Made by a program: the position numbers and the translations under genes
Shown here: positions 7,474 to 16,013 of the stretch, one piece after another
How positions within the stretch are numbered: position 1 is the first letter of the stretch
Layout: each line of letters begins with the position of its first letter
The notes under the pieces: model-generated
What the model saw: the letters and a program-made list of their open reading frames with translations, nothing else
What the model was told of the DNA's origin: nothing
Database searches by the model: none
DNA from: an uncultured Collinsella sp.
Lineage (GTDB): Bacteria > Actinomycetota > Coriobacteriia > Coriobacteriales > Coriobacteriaceae
NCBI GenBank assembly: GCA_902491055.1
Contig: CABUGI010000001.1
Coordinates: 1-64,000, forward strand
Reading direction: 5' to 3'
Length of the DNA stretch: 64,000 bases

Positions 7474-7646
7474 TCGTCGTCGAGAAGAGGGACGTGCCCG
7501 AAAACTGCACGACATGCCTTTACGGACGACCCAACGGTTGCGCCCACGCCGACCGCCAGAAGGACTGGATGCGCTACCGCGTGTGGATGGGCCTCGAGCG
7601 GTGCCCGAGTTGGTGGCTCGACCAAAACCGATTCGAGAGGGCGTGA
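7470..7646 (+). CDS. small Cys-containing phage protein
   Basis: 58 residues from ATG 7470, overlapping the previous stop (ATGA). It contains 'CTTCLYG', a later 'GCAHADRQ' and 'CPSWWLD', a four-Cys layout that could bind zinc. Function unknown. Confidence 0.65.
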   Translation: MIVVEKRDVPENCTTCLYGRPNGCAHADRQKDWMRYRVWMGLERCPSWWLDQNRFERA

Positions 7647-7650
7647 CGCG

Positions 7651-7887
7651 ATGGCGACCGAGTACGTTCTGGATGCAGACAGAATCGCCTCCTGGAGAGT
7701 CGACAACCACGTCCCGCTCAAGCAGCTGGCGCGTGCGGCCGGCATCAACCTCAGCAGCCTGAGCCACGCGATCAGGGAGGGCCGGGAGGTCAAGATGAAC
7801 TTCCTGCTCAACCTCGCGGAGGCGATGGGCGAAGACCCGCGGGACATCGTGAAACCCAGGGCGCATACGAGTTTGGAGACCAAATGA
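7651..7887 (+). CDS. Cro/C1-type helix-turn-helix protein
   Basis: 78 residues, almost all of it an HTH domain: 'PLKQLARAAGINLSSLSHAIREGRE' in two pieces forms helices 2 and 3 of the XRE fold, followed by a helix 'NFLLNLAEAMGEDPRDIV'. It should bind DNA as a small regulator. It lies at the end of the accessory operon, away from the expected lysogeny module, so a role in timing early or late transcription is plausible but unproven. Confidence 0.8.
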   Translation: MATEYVLDADRIASWRVDNHVPLKQLARAAGINLSSLSHAIREGREVKMNFLLNLAEAMGEDPRDIVKPRAHTSLETK

Positions 7888-8051
7888 GATTCGAGATTAC
7901 CGAGTGCCACATCATCGACGTGCCGGACGGCGAGCTGGAGGACATGGACGACCCGCTCGAGGAAATCAAGGACGACGCGCACTGGTTCATCGAGCAGTAC
8001 GAGCGCGAGGCATGGTGCGAGGAGGTGACCCGCCTTGGGCGCCAGCTATGA
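7884..8051 (+). CDS. hypothetical small acidic phage protein
   Basis: 55 residues starting MRFEITECHIIDV, acidic in the middle, ending at a TGA inside the next gene. ATGA coupling to the HTH gene supports translation. No recognised family. Confidence 0.6.
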   Translation: MRFEITECHIIDVPDGELEDMDDPLEEIKDDAHWFIEQYEREAWCEEVTRLGRQL

Positions 8052-8322
8052 GCCGGACAGCGGCTACAACCTGCCGCCGGGATGTCTCGATGGCGACATC
8101 GACAGACACTACGGGGAGCGCGGCCCGACCTGCGCCGAGTGCAGGCACATGGTCGAGTGCTGCTGCGACTACGGGGTCTGCGGGCTCGAGTTCGACCGCG
8201 CCTTCGCCGAGGACGGCGAGGCCGAGGAGGAGCCGGCGTTCGTCGCCGCATGGGCGCTCGAGTGGATACCGAACCACATGAGGGACATGCAGGAGGCGGC
8301 GTGCGACATGTTCTGTGGCTGA
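8035..8322 (+). CDS. small Cys-rich phage protein with TTG start
   Basis: 95 residues. The TTG at 8035 is supported by a near-perfect GAGGAGGTGA eight bases upstream. The central part has CAECRHM, CCCDYGVCG and a late Cys, a cluster suited to zinc binding; the rest is acidic. It overlaps the preceding gene by 17 bases. Function unknown. Confidence 0.65.
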   Translation: MGASYEPDSGYNLPPGCLDGDIDRHYGERGPTCAECRHMVECCCDYGVCGLEFDRAFAEDGEAEEEPAFVAAWALEWIPNHMRDMQEAACDMFCG

Positions 8323-8423
8323 TGCCGCTGGCGGCGCTCGCCGCGCTGCTGGCGTGGGCGGCGAGGTCCGCATGGGCGCTCGCCGTGGTTCTGACCGTTC
8401 TCGTGCGCATGGCGTGCGGGTGA
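8322..8423 (+). CDS. very small membrane protein
   Basis: 33 residues, nearly all hydrophobic, forming one membrane helix with Arg residues at either end. It begins within the stop of the previous gene. It could be a small phage membrane effector or a superinfection-exclusion peptide; the evidence is only hydrophobicity and coupling. Confidence 0.45.
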   Translation: MPLAALAALLAWAARSAWALAVVLTVLVRMACG

Positions 8424-8437
8424 GATTGGAGGATTGA

Positions 8438-8560
8438 ATGGACGGGATCGTAAGGCTGGCCGGCAATCTCATCGGGTGCCTCATCGTGACGGCACTCGTG
8501 CTGCTGTGCGCCGCCGCCGTCGTGTGGTGCTGGCGGGTGCTCGCGGGGCTGGTCGCATGA
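8438..8560 (+). CDS. very small membrane protein
   Basis: 40 residues with one long hydrophobic helix ('LIVTALVLLCAAAVVWCW'). ATG 8438 follows GGAGG with 5-base spacing, and the stop overlaps the next start. It is the second single-span peptide in a row, next to 8322-8423. Confidence 0.5.
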   Translation: MDGIVRLAGNLIGCLIVTALVLLCAAAVVWCWRVLAGLVA

Positions 8561-8757
8561 GTGCGGGCGAGAGGGTGGCGCGGCAGCTCCGCGACGCCGC
8601 GGCCCTGCTGGAGTCCATGGCGGAAGACGTGGCGGGGGACATTGACGAGAGGTTCGTGCTGCCGCCCATAACGCTCACCATCAAGATAGGAAGCACCGAC
8701 GAGACCCCGACCCTGTCGGTGAAGAAGGACTACCTCGCGAGGAAGCGCCTGGCATGA
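8557..8757 (+). CDS. hypothetical small phage protein
   Basis: 66 residues: an N-terminal helix followed by a short beta-rich part. ATGA overlaps at both ends link it to the membrane peptide upstream and the HNH gene downstream. No motif recognised. Confidence 0.6.
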   Translation: MSAGERVARQLRDAAALLESMAEDVAGDIDERFVLPPITLTIKIGSTDETPTLSVKKDYLARKRLA

Positions 8758-9035
8758 CGTGGAGCTCCAACGGCAACGCCGAGCGCAAGCTCAAGGCGAG
8801 GCTCCGCGCCGAGGGCAGGCCGTGCCACATATGCGGACAGCCCATAGACTACAGCCTGCCGCCCGGCACGCCGTGGAGCTTCGAGGCCGACCACGTGGTG
8901 CCGAGGGCGAGGGGCGGCGCGGTGCTGGACTACGCGAACCTCGACGCGGCGCATCGCATCTGCAACCAGAGGAAGGGCAAGTACATGCCGGGCGACGCGA
9001 GGCCCGTCGAGATAAGGCGCACGAGGCTGTTCTGA
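8754..9035 (+). CDS. HNH endonuclease
   Basis: 93 residues with a compact HNH fold: 'CHICGQPID' supplies the first Cys pair, 'FEADHVVPRARGG' the central DH, and 'NLDAAHRICNQRKG' the N-H-C part. HNH proteins beside terminase genes assist cos-site cleavage during packaging in HK97-like phages, and this gene lies just before the small terminase. It ends the tightly packed early operon. Confidence 0.92.
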   Translation: MTWSSNGNAERKLKARLRAEGRPCHICGQPIDYSLPPGTPWSFEADHVVPRARGGAVLDYANLDAAHRICNQRKGKYMPGDARPVEIRRTRLF

Positions 9036-9281
9036 AGGCTTGGAACAACTGAATAGGCGAGGTTGAAAAGCCTAACTGGAGGCGCGGTCGTTTGCTCGGC
9101 TGCGCCTCACTGCTTTTTGGGGCGCTGAGCCGCCGATGGCGGGGGCATTGCCCCTCCCCGGGGGTGCGCGGACACCCATCGCTGCCAGTGCCGATTTCCC
9201 CCCGCCCCATGACCCCAGGGCGGGGGTAGGCCGCGAATCTCACCCGCATCGCACAATGCGGGCACGAGAAAGGAGGCCGGG
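9036..9281. other. non-coding region between HNH and terminase, possible cos region
   Basis: 246 bases without a supported gene. It contains GC-rich inverted segments (for example GGCGCGG...GCTGCGCC near 9080-9110) and long C and G runs at 9150-9225. An AAAGGAGG at 9269-9276 serves the small terminase. In phages with HNH plus terminase in this order, the cos site usually lies here, so it is a reasonable place for the packaging site and for a late promoter. I cannot pinpoint either. Confidence 0.4.
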
Positions 9282-9713
9282 ATGCCGGAGATGCCGGAAT
9301 CGGTCGCATCCGACGACTATCAATCGCAGATCTGGGCGAGCGTCACCGCATCGGGGCGCTTCTCCGACGAGGACGCGCCGAACCTCGCGCTGCTGTGCTA
9401 CTGGCACGCCGTGGCGAAGGCCGCGGAGGATGCCATGAGCAAGGGCAAGTCCGTGAAGGTGCTCGACCCCGTCGGCTACAAGCCCATCAAGGCGAAGAAC
9501 GGCAGGCACGCCATCATGGAGCGCCCGCACCCCGCCGTGTCCGTGCTCAAGCAGGCGACCGCCGAGATACGCGCGCTCAACGAGCTGCTCGGGCTGTCGC
9601 GCAAGGCGGTGCCCATCCAGGTGCAGCAGGCGCGTCCGCAGAGCGATGGCGCTAGGGTGCTGAGCCTGATGTTCGCCGACCGCGAGCGCAAGGCCAAGGC
9701 GGCGGGCGCCTGA
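9282..9713 (+). CDS. terminase small subunit, P27-like
   Basis: 143 residues. The middle block, 'HPAVSVLKQATAEIRALNELLGLS', read in two pieces, is the pattern of P27-family small terminases, which recognise phage DNA for packaging. AAAGGAGG precedes ATG 9282. The stop overlaps the large-subunit start by one base (TGATG). Confidence 0.85.
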   Translation: MPEMPESVASDDYQSQIWASVTASGRFSDEDAPNLALLCYWHAVAKAAEDAMSKGKSVKVLDPVGYKPIKAKNGRHAIMERPHPAVSVLKQATAEIRALNELLGLSRKAVPIQVQQARPQSDGARVLSLMFADRERKAKAAGA

Positions 9714-11134
9714 TGGAGCCCAGGCAGACGCCGACATACGAGGCTAACGTCCCGGAGGACCTCAGCGGCGACGGCGAGATGGCCTGCGAGCTCGCGACCG
9801 CGTACTTCGGCGACCCGCTGCCGTGGCAGCCGCACCTGCTCGACGCGATGCTGGCCCGCGACGCGCGCGACAAGTACCTGCTGCGCACGCTGGGCATCTC
9901 CATCCCGCGCCAGAACGGAAAGAGCTGGGTGGTTCGAGCCCGCTGCTTCTACGGCGCGCTCAACGGCGAGAAGATCCTGTACACCTGCCAGCACGGCGAC
10001 ACCTCCGACCAGATGTTCAAGGAGCTGTCCCAGCCATTCGAGGACGAGGATGAGACCGAGTTGCACGACCTCCTGCTCGCCGTGCGCAAGACGAACGGGC
10101 AGCAGGCCATCAGCCTCAAGAACGGCGGGCTCATCCGCTTCACCACCCGCACCAACTCGCTGGCGCGAGGCAAGACCTACGACGTGCTCATCTACGACGA
10201 GGCGCAGGAGCTCACGGACACGCAGCAGGCGGCGTCCCTGCCTGCAATCTCGGCGAGCGCGATGCACAACCCGCAGACCATCTACCTCGGAACGCCGCCA
10301 GGCCCCGACAACGTCGGCACGGTGTTCCGCGACCTCCACGACGACGTGCACGACGGCGAGTCCGAGATGGCGTGGATCGAGTGGGGCGCGGACGAGATAG
10401 GCGACGTCCACGACGAGTCCCGCTGGTACGAGTACAACCCGTCCATGGGCACCGTGCTCAACTACGAGGCCGTCAAGGGCGAGTCCGAGCAGATGCAGCC
10501 CGACGTGTTCGCGCGCGAGCGCCTCGGGTGGTGGGCGAAGACGGGAGGCTCGCTCCTCTACGCCCTGTCCTCCAAGAAGTGGGACGGGTGCCGACGCGAC
10601 TCAGCGCCCACTGACGGAAAGCTCGCCTTCGGCGTGAAGTTCTCCGCAGACGGCTCCAACGCCGCGGTGTCCTGGGCGCTCGCCGACAGGGACGGACCGT
10701 CCTACGTCGAGCTGTACGACGTGATGGGCGCTTCGGGCGGAACGGTCGCGATCTCGGACATGCTCCTGCGCAACCGAGACGAGATCGCGTGCGCCTGCAT
10801 CGACGGCAAGTCCGGAGCGGACGCGCTCAAGCGGCGGATGCTCGACGGCGGCTTCAGCAAGTGCGCGCTCGTGATGGGCACGCCGGCAATCGTGCAGGCT
10901 GCGGCGTCGATGCTCAAGGACGAGGTCGACTCGGGCACGCTGTCTCACATCGAGTCGCCGGCGCTCGACGACTCGGCGCGCAAGTCGCTCAAGCGCGACA
11001 TAGGCAGGGACGGATGGGGCTTCGCGGACGGCCCCGACTCCATCGCCGCCCCCATCGAGTCCGCATCGCTCGCCCTCTGGGCGGCGAGAACCACGAAACG
11101 AGACCCGCGAAGGGAACAGGAGGCCAGCTTCTGA
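9713..11134 (+). CDS. terminase large subunit
   Basis: 473 residues, the packaging motor ATPase and nuclease. Walker A is 'IPRQNGKS' at 64-71 and Walker B with catalytic Glu is 'VLIYDEAQ' at 158-165. The C-terminal nuclease half has conserved acidic positions ('KFSADGS' near 305 and 'CIDGKSG' near 364). Length and layout fit the HK97-like group. It overlaps the portal gene by one base. Confidence 0.95.
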   Translation: MEPRQTPTYEANVPEDLSGDGEMACELATAYFGDPLPWQPHLLDAMLARDARDKYLLRTLGISIPRQNGKSWVVRARCFYGALNGEKILYTCQHGDTSDQMFKELSQPFEDEDETELHDLLLAVRKTNGQQAISLKNGGLIRFTTRTNSLARGKTYDVLIYDEAQELTDTQQAASLPAISASAMHNPQTIYLGTPPGPDNVGTVFRDLHDDVHDGESEMAWIEWGADEIGDVHDESRWYEYNPSMGTVLNYEAVKGESEQMQPDVFARERLGWWAKTGGSLLYALSSKKWDGCRRDSAPTDGKLAFGVKFSADGSNAAVSWALADRDGPSYVELYDVMGASGGTVAISDMLLRNRDEIACACIDGKSGADALKRRMLDGGFSKCALVMGTPAIVQAAASMLKDEVDSGTLSHIESPALDDSARKSLKRDIGRDGWGFADGPDSIAAPIESASLALWAARTTKRDPRREQEASF

Positions 11135-12552
11135 TGGCAGCAGTGAACATGGAACTGGCGGGGCAGGTAGCATCCGCCGCAGGCTTGGAGCCGGGCGACG
11201 CGGCGCTCGTCCGCGAGCTCATGACCGTCTGGCGCGAGCATCGAGCCAGCAACCTCGAGCGCGAGGACTACTACCTCGGGCACGTGTCGGTGAAGGACCT
11301 CGGCATCGCCATGCCGGCGAGCCTCGCCAAGAAGATCAACCCGCGCGTGGACTGGCCCCGCAAGGCCGTGCACGCACTCGCCGACCGCTCCATCTTCAAC
11401 GGTTACACGTGCGCGGACGAGCAGACGAGCAAGGCCCTCCGCGCCATCTGCGAGTCGAACCAGCTGGAGCGCCTCTACCGCAAGAACCTCATCGGCGAGC
11501 TGAAGCACTGCTGCGGCTTCTGGACCGTGACGGACGGCGGCGGCTACCCGGTCATCTCGGCTTACCCCGCCACCGCGGCGGCGGCGCTCTGGGACGACGC
11601 TCGCAAGGCCATCAGGGCGGGCCTCGTCGTGGCTGAGTCCAAGAAGATGCCCGGCGACACCGAGCGCGTGCCGACCGTGGTGCACCTGCTCACCGACGAC
11701 AGCCTCGTGGTGCTCACGCGCGACGGCGGCTCGTGGGTAGCCGAGTACCGCGAGCACTCGATGGGGCGCTGCCTCATGGAGCCGATGGCACACGGCGCGA
11801 CTCTCGAGCGTCCCTTCGGCACCTCGCGCATCAGCCGCTCCGTGATGAGCATCACCGACGACGCCATCCGGCAGCGCGCCCGCATGGAGGTCGCCGCCGA
11901 GGCCGCGACCCTGCCGCAGACTTGGCTACTGGGCACCTACAAGAAGATGCTCAACGACGGCAACAAGTACGACGCCTCGATGGGCGCGGTCAACGAGATA
12001 ACGAAAGACCCGGACGGCGACAAGCCGACGGTCTGGCAGTCCGCGCAGCTGCAGATGGCCCCGCTCACCGAGTACCTGCGCCAGCTCGCCTGCCAGATGT
12101 CCGCCGTGACCAACGTGCCGGTGAGCTTCTTCGGCGTGTCCAACGACAACCCGTCCTCCTCGGACGCCATCGCCGCGTCCCTCGAGCCTCTTGTCATCGA
12201 CGCCAAGAACCTCAACCGCGACAACGGCACGGCGCTGCGCAACGTGGCCTACATGGCGCTCGCCGTGGCGAACGGCACCGATTTCGCCACCGAGCGCGAC
12301 GCGGGGCATGAGATCAACCCGCGATTCCTCAGCCCGGCGTACCCGTCCACGGTGAGCCTGTCCGACGCGCTGCTCAAGCAGGTGCAGGCGCTCCCGAAGC
12401 TCGCCAACTCCACGGTGGCCTACGAGATGCTCGACTACACGGACGAGCAGATCCAGCGCATCGAGTCGGATGCCAAGAAGGCACAGGCGGGCGCGGCTAT
12501 CGCATCGCTGTTCGAGCCGAAGGAGGGCGAGAATGGCGGCGGTGCCGACTAG
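11134..12552 (+). CDS. phage portal protein, SPP1 gp6-like
   Basis: 472 residues. It shows the portal pattern 'WPRKAVHALADRSIFNGY', a central 'FGTSRISRSV' and a late 'VPVSFFGVSNDNPSSSDAI', typical of SPP1 gp6-type portals that form the dodecameric head vertex. AGGAGG at 11119-11124 supports ATG 11134, which overlaps the terminase stop. The MuF gene overlaps its end. Confidence 0.92.
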   Translation: MAAVNMELAGQVASAAGLEPGDAALVRELMTVWREHRASNLEREDYYLGHVSVKDLGIAMPASLAKKINPRVDWPRKAVHALADRSIFNGYTCADEQTSKALRAICESNQLERLYRKNLIGELKHCCGFWTVTDGGGYPVISAYPATAAAALWDDARKAIRAGLVVAESKKMPGDTERVPTVVHLLTDDSLVVLTRDGGSWVAEYREHSMGRCLMEPMAHGATLERPFGTSRISRSVMSITDDAIRQRARMEVAAEAATLPQTWLLGTYKKMLNDGNKYDASMGAVNEITKDPDGDKPTVWQSAQLQMAPLTEYLRQLACQMSAVTNVPVSFFGVSNDNPSSSDAIAASLEPLVIDAKNLNRDNGTALRNVAYMALAVANGTDFATERDAGHEINPRFLSPAYPSTVSLSDALLKQVQALPKLANSTVAYEMLDYTDEQIQRIESDAKKAQAGAAIASLFEPKEGENGGGAD

Positions 12553-13804
12553 CCTGCTGGACGAGCTGACCGATGAGGTGAACGCGCTGTCGGCAGACGC
12601 CCAGGCGAAGGTGAGGCCGGCGCTCGAGTCCCTGCTGTCGAGCTGGGAGCGCGGAGGTGGCGGCGATGTCGCCTCTCTCCGCGAGAGGGCCTACGAGACG
12701 ATCGAGGCGGTGCTCGGGTACTACGCCGACACGTGCACCGCCGCGAGGGCCGCAGAATACTACGACGCGGTCAGGGCGTCGCAGGGCTTCCCCGGGAAGT
12801 ATCGGGCGGTCGCCGAGTCCATGCGAGACCCGGACGCCACGCTCGGCGCGGTTAGATATTTCATCGGCAAGGTCGTCGAGGGCGCCCCCGAGGTCTTTGT
12901 CTCGCGGTGCGTCACGAGGGTCGACGAGGAGATCAGGCGCGCCGCCAACAGGTGCGTCGCCCACAACGCGCGCAAAGACCCGGCGAAGCCGTGGTACGCC
13001 CGCGTTCCCCGTGGCGAGACGTGCGGGTTCTGCCTCATGCTCGCGTCGTTCGGCTTCTACGCCAAGACCGAGGAGGCGGCCGAACACTCGCACGCGCACT
13101 GCGACTGCCGAATCGTTCCCGGCTTCGACGGGGTGACCACAGTCAAGGGATACGACCCTGACGGGATGTACGAGAGGTATAACGACTGCCTGGCCGCGCT
13201 CGGAGGCCGCGACGGCATCGCCTCCGACTGGTACGCAATGCCGGAGGACGAACGCGAAGCGCTCGTGAGGCGCCACGGCAACAAGGAGGGGAAGGCGTAC
13301 ACCGCCTACCTCAACAACCGCGTCGCATCCGAGATAGAGCTACGCGACCCGTCTTGGTACGCGGGCGGCGAGCATAAGGGCATAACGTTCACGGACGATG
13401 CTGTGAGGCGCGACAAGGTAAAGAGGTGGAGGGTAGACCCCGGAGAGAGGAGAACCGCGGAGAAGCTGGCGGCACTGGGCTACAAGACTGAGTTCTGGGA
13501 AGACGAGGTGCACCTGAAGAGTGAGAACGCACAGGGAAAAACGACCGTAAGCCGCGCCGACCTGTCCACGGGCATCGAAATCAAGACCGTGTACACGTCG
13601 AAATCGGAGAACACGTTCAAGTCGCACATGAAGTCCGTGGCCAACAAGAGCGGAGTGCGGTTCGCCGTCTTCGACGTCAGCGAGAACAAGTCGGTCACCG
13701 ACAGCCAAGCCGAAGCGTGGATACGCAAGTACATGAAGAGGTACGGAATCGCCGAAGTGAGGATGCTGGGGCACGACGGGTCGCTCCAAACGATAAAAAA
13801 ATAG
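12533..13804 (+). CDS. MuF-type head protein with C-terminal nuclease-like domain
   Basis: 423 residues from ATG 12533 (AAGGAGG upstream, 20-base overlap with portal). Residues 1-200 look like a phage minor head (MuF/VG15) protein, ending in CGFC at 164-167 and 'HSHAHCDCR' at 185-193. After a linker, residues 305-423 form a separate domain with D343 and E349-I-K351 in 'ADLSTGIEIKT', the spacing of a PD-(D/E)XK core, and resemble CdiA-type tRNase toxin tails. The tail is richer in AGA, AAG and AAA codons than the head part. MuF proteins with exchangeable toxin tails are known from temperate phages. Confidence 0.8.
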   Translation: MAAVPTSLLDELTDEVNALSADAQAKVRPALESLLSSWERGGGGDVASLRERAYETIEAVLGYYADTCTAARAAEYYDAVRASQGFPGKYRAVAESMRDPDATLGAVRYFIGKVVEGAPEVFVSRCVTRVDEEIRRAANRCVAHNARKDPAKPWYARVPRGETCGFCLMLASFGFYAKTEEAAEHSHAHCDCRIVPGFDGVTTVKGYDPDGMYERYNDCLAALGGRDGIASDWYAMPEDEREALVRRHGNKEGKAYTAYLNNRVASEIELRDPSWYAGGEHKGITFTDDAVRRDKVKRWRVDPGERRTAEKLAALGYKTEFWEDEVHLKSENAQGKTTVSRADLSTGIEIKTVYTSKSENTFKSHMKSVANKSGVRFAVFDVSENKSVTDSQAEAWIRKYMKRYGIAEVRMLGHDGSLQTIKK

Positions 13805-14034
13805 GCGGGGGCTGCATGTCTCAATAGGTGAGTCAAACAGCTTCCGCCTAACCCCATCATACCGCATGGCCGCCCACGGGCGGCTTTTTTCATGCCGAAA
13901 AACGCCAAACAGGCCAAATCTCACGCCCGTAGGACACTGCCGCGCGACAGGGCCGCACGGCCCGAAACGCACATCTAAGGGGCTCGGCCGCACGGCTGGC
14001 CCGACGGGCCGCACGGTCCGGGAAAGGACGCGAC
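13803..14034. other. non-coding region with stem-loops after MuF
   Basis: No gene is supported here, and in particular no candidate immunity gene for the MuF tail. An imperfect long stem pairs AGGCGGGGGCTG near 13803 with CAGCTTCCGCCT ending at 13852. A terminator (listed separately) follows, then GC-rich sequence with repeated CCGCACGG-type words up to the scaffold ribosome binding site. Confidence 0.5.
13869..13891 (+). terminator. rho-independent terminator after MuF
   Basis: Stem GCCGCC/GGCGGC with a 4-base loop followed by six T. It separates the packaging/MuF block from the scaffold-capsid block, so those genes probably have their own promoter. Confidence 0.75.
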
Positions 14035-14493
14035 ATGGCAGCAGAGACCAACACGGAGCCCACGGGCGGTACGGAGCCGACCGGGGGCGAGGAGCCCGAC
14101 TACAAGGCGCTCTACGAGGCCGAGAAGGCGCACTCCCGCAAGTGGGAGAAGCAGGCCAAGGCCAATAAGAGCGCGGCAAGCGCACTCGACGAGGCCAACC
14201 AGGCGAAGAAGACCGCCGACGAGAAGGTCGCGGAGCTCGAGAAGCGACTCGACGCCAAGGAGAAGGCCGAGGCGCGAGCCAAGACCGCCGCCAAGGTCGC
14301 GCAGGAGAAGGGAGTCCCCGCCGAGCTCATCGTCGGCGAGGACGAGGAGAGCATGGCCGCATGGTGCGACAAGATGCTCGCCGCACTCAAGACAAAGCCC
14401 GCGCCGCGAGTGGAGAAGCCCGGCAGCTTCGACAAGGGCGGCAAGGGCGGGGACGAGGCGCTGCGAGACTTCGCCAAGCGCCTCCTGAAGTAA
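14035..14493 (+). CDS. phage scaffolding protein
   Basis: 152 residues, helical, Lys/Glu/Ala-rich with a long coiled coil (about 25-95), Gly/Thr-rich at the N-terminus and basic at the C-terminus ('RDFAKRLLK'). This is the usual appearance of scaffold proteins encoded directly before the capsid gene. Sequence alone is low complexity; position gives most of the confidence. Confidence 0.82.
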   Translation: MAAETNTEPTGGTEPTGGEEPDYKALYEAEKAHSRKWEKQAKANKSAASALDEANQAKKTADEKVAELEKRLDAKEKAEARAKTAAKVAQEKGVPAELIVGEDEESMAAWCDKMLAALKTKPAPRVEKPGSFDKGGKGGDEALRDFAKRLLK

Positions 14494-14518
14494 GCCAAAC
14501 CCGAAGAAAGGCACAGAA

Positions 14519-15406
14519 ATGGCTGCAAACGACACCCAGAAAATCAAGCTGCCGTCTAGCGTGGTCTCCACCATCATCGGCAAGGTGAAGGATACCTCCA
14601 CCATCGCCACGCTGAGCCCCAGCACGCCGCAGAAGTTCGCCGACACGACCTATCTCGTGTTCAACCCGACCGCAGAGGCCGAGGTCGTCGCCGAGGGCGG
14701 CAAGAAGTCCGGCTCTGAGATCTCCACCGACCCCGTGGTCGCCAAGCGCGCCAAGATCGTCACGACCACGCGCGTCTCCGACGAGCTGAAGTGGGCCGAC
14801 GAGGACAACCAGCTGGAGATCATCTCCAACATCATCGCCGACCAGACCGCCGCCGCGGGTCGCGCGCTCGACTACATCATCTACCACGCCATCAACCCCA
14901 AGACCGGCCTCGGCCTCACGGGCTACACCGCCCTGACCGCTGACAAGGACGTCCACAGCGTCGCCAAGACCGACTCCCCGGTCGACGACATCGACTCCCT
15001 CTCCGACGCCCTGCTCGACTACGGCATCAACGGCATCGCCATGAGCCGCCAGTTCGCCTCCGAGTTGCGCAAGCTGCGCGTCCCGGCCACCGGACAGCGC
15101 CTGTACCCCGAGGTGCCGCTGTCCCTCAACGTGGGCAACCTCGACGGCATTCCCGCCTCCGTGTCCGGCACCGTGAACGGCCGTCTCGCCAAGACCCCGA
15201 CCAAGGTCTCCGCGATCATGGGCGACTTCTCCGCCATCAAGTGGGGCATGGTCCGCGACATCACCGCCGAGGTCATCGAGTACGGCGACCCCGACAACAC
15301 CGGTCAGGACCTGAAGGGCTACAACCAGATCGCCTACCGCACCGAGGCCGTCCTCGCATACGCGGTACTCGACCCGAAGGCCTTCGCCGTCCTCAAGAGC
15401 GCCTAG
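14519..15406 (+). CDS. major capsid protein, HK97-like fold
   Basis: 295 residues. It contains the typical capsid blocks 'FADTTYLVFNPTAEAEVVAEG' (split), 'RVSDELKWADED' and a C-terminal 'RTEAVLAYAVLDPKAFAVL'. It should assemble the icosahedral shell on the scaffold encoded just upstream. No N-terminal protease or delta domain is visible, so scaffold is supplied by the separate gene. Confidence 0.92.
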   Translation: MAANDTQKIKLPSSVVSTIIGKVKDTSTIATLSPSTPQKFADTTYLVFNPTAEAEVVAEGGKKSGSEISTDPVVAKRAKIVTTTRVSDELKWADEDNQLEIISNIIADQTAAAGRALDYIIYHAINPKTGLGLTGYTALTADKDVHSVAKTDSPVDDIDSLSDALLDYGINGIAMSRQFASELRKLRVPATGQRLYPEVPLSLNVGNLDGIPASVSGTVNGRLAKTPTKVSAIMGDFSAIKWGMVRDITAEVIEYGDPDNTGQDLKGYNQIAYRTEAVLAYAVLDPKAFAVLKSA

Positions 15407-15417
15407 GGGGTACCGAG

Positions 15418-15615
15418 ATGGCTCAGCTAGTCCAGAAATTCATCGTGGAGGACGCGGGCAAGGCGTCCAGCATCCTCCCGCAGCACGTGGCGCTCGTCTC
15501 GCCCGACGGCAAGCCGCTCGTCGTGCCCAAGAAGGTCGCCAACCCCGGCGCCAGCCCGACCGTCGCGAAGGTCGTTCAGGCCCTCGTCGACGCCGGGATC
15601 ATGGAGGCCGAGTAG
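15418..15615 (+). CDS. small head-associated protein
   Basis: 65 residues immediately after the capsid. It has a beta-rich middle ('HVALVSPDGKPLVVPKK') and a final helix. Small genes in this position are often head decoration or fibre proteins, but the sequence does not prove it. Confidence 0.6.
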   Translation: MAQLVQKFIVEDAGKASSILPQHVALVSPDGKPLVVPKKVANPGASPTVAKVVQALVDAGIMEAE

Positions 15616-15617
15616 CG

Positions 15618-16013
15618 ATGGCCGCGCTCGCCAGCGTCGACGACTACAAGGCCCGCTACGGCGAGCCCGCGGACTCGGCGCGCACCGAGGTGCTGCTGCA
15701 GGACGCATCCGACCTGATGCTCGCGGCATTCGAGGACCGAATCGGCGAGTACACCGAGGGAGCGTGCCCGGCATTCGACCGAGCGGCCCCCGCCGTGTGC
15801 TGCCTGCTCGTCAACCGCGTGCTCTCGGCACCGTCCGCGATGGCGGGCGCCACGCAGTACAGCCAGGGGGCCGGAATCTACACCGCATCGGTGACCTACG
15901 GCTCGGCGCTCGGCGAGATGTACCTAGGCAAGAGCGACCTCAGGCGCCTCGGCCTCACCGGTCAGGCGCTCGGGTCGCTCACGCCGCTGGAGAGGGGAGG
16001 GGTGACCGAATGA
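15618..16013 (+). CDS. head-tail connector protein, Gp19/Gp15-like
   Basis: 131 residues, helical, with 'YGEPADSARTEVLLQDASDLM' (in two pieces) in the first half and 'YTASVTYGSALGEMYLGKSD' later, a pattern of the Gp19/Gp15/Gp42 adaptor family that docks to the portal. Order after capsid supports this. Confidence 0.82.
   Translation: MAALASVDDYKARYGEPADSARTEVLLQDASDLMLAAFEDRIGEYTEGACPAFDRAAPAVCCLLVNRVLSAPSAMAGATQYSQGAGIYTASVTYGSALGEMYLGKSDLRRLGLTGQALGSLTPLERGGVTE

Noticed and set aside
8082..8321. Upstream extension of the 33-residue membrane peptide
   Set aside because: It would overlap a supported gene completely; ATG 8322 is coupled to the previous stop.
12470..12532. Longer start for the MuF gene
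   Set aside because: The extra residues are Arg-rich shadow of the portal gene; ATG 12533 has AAGGAGG.
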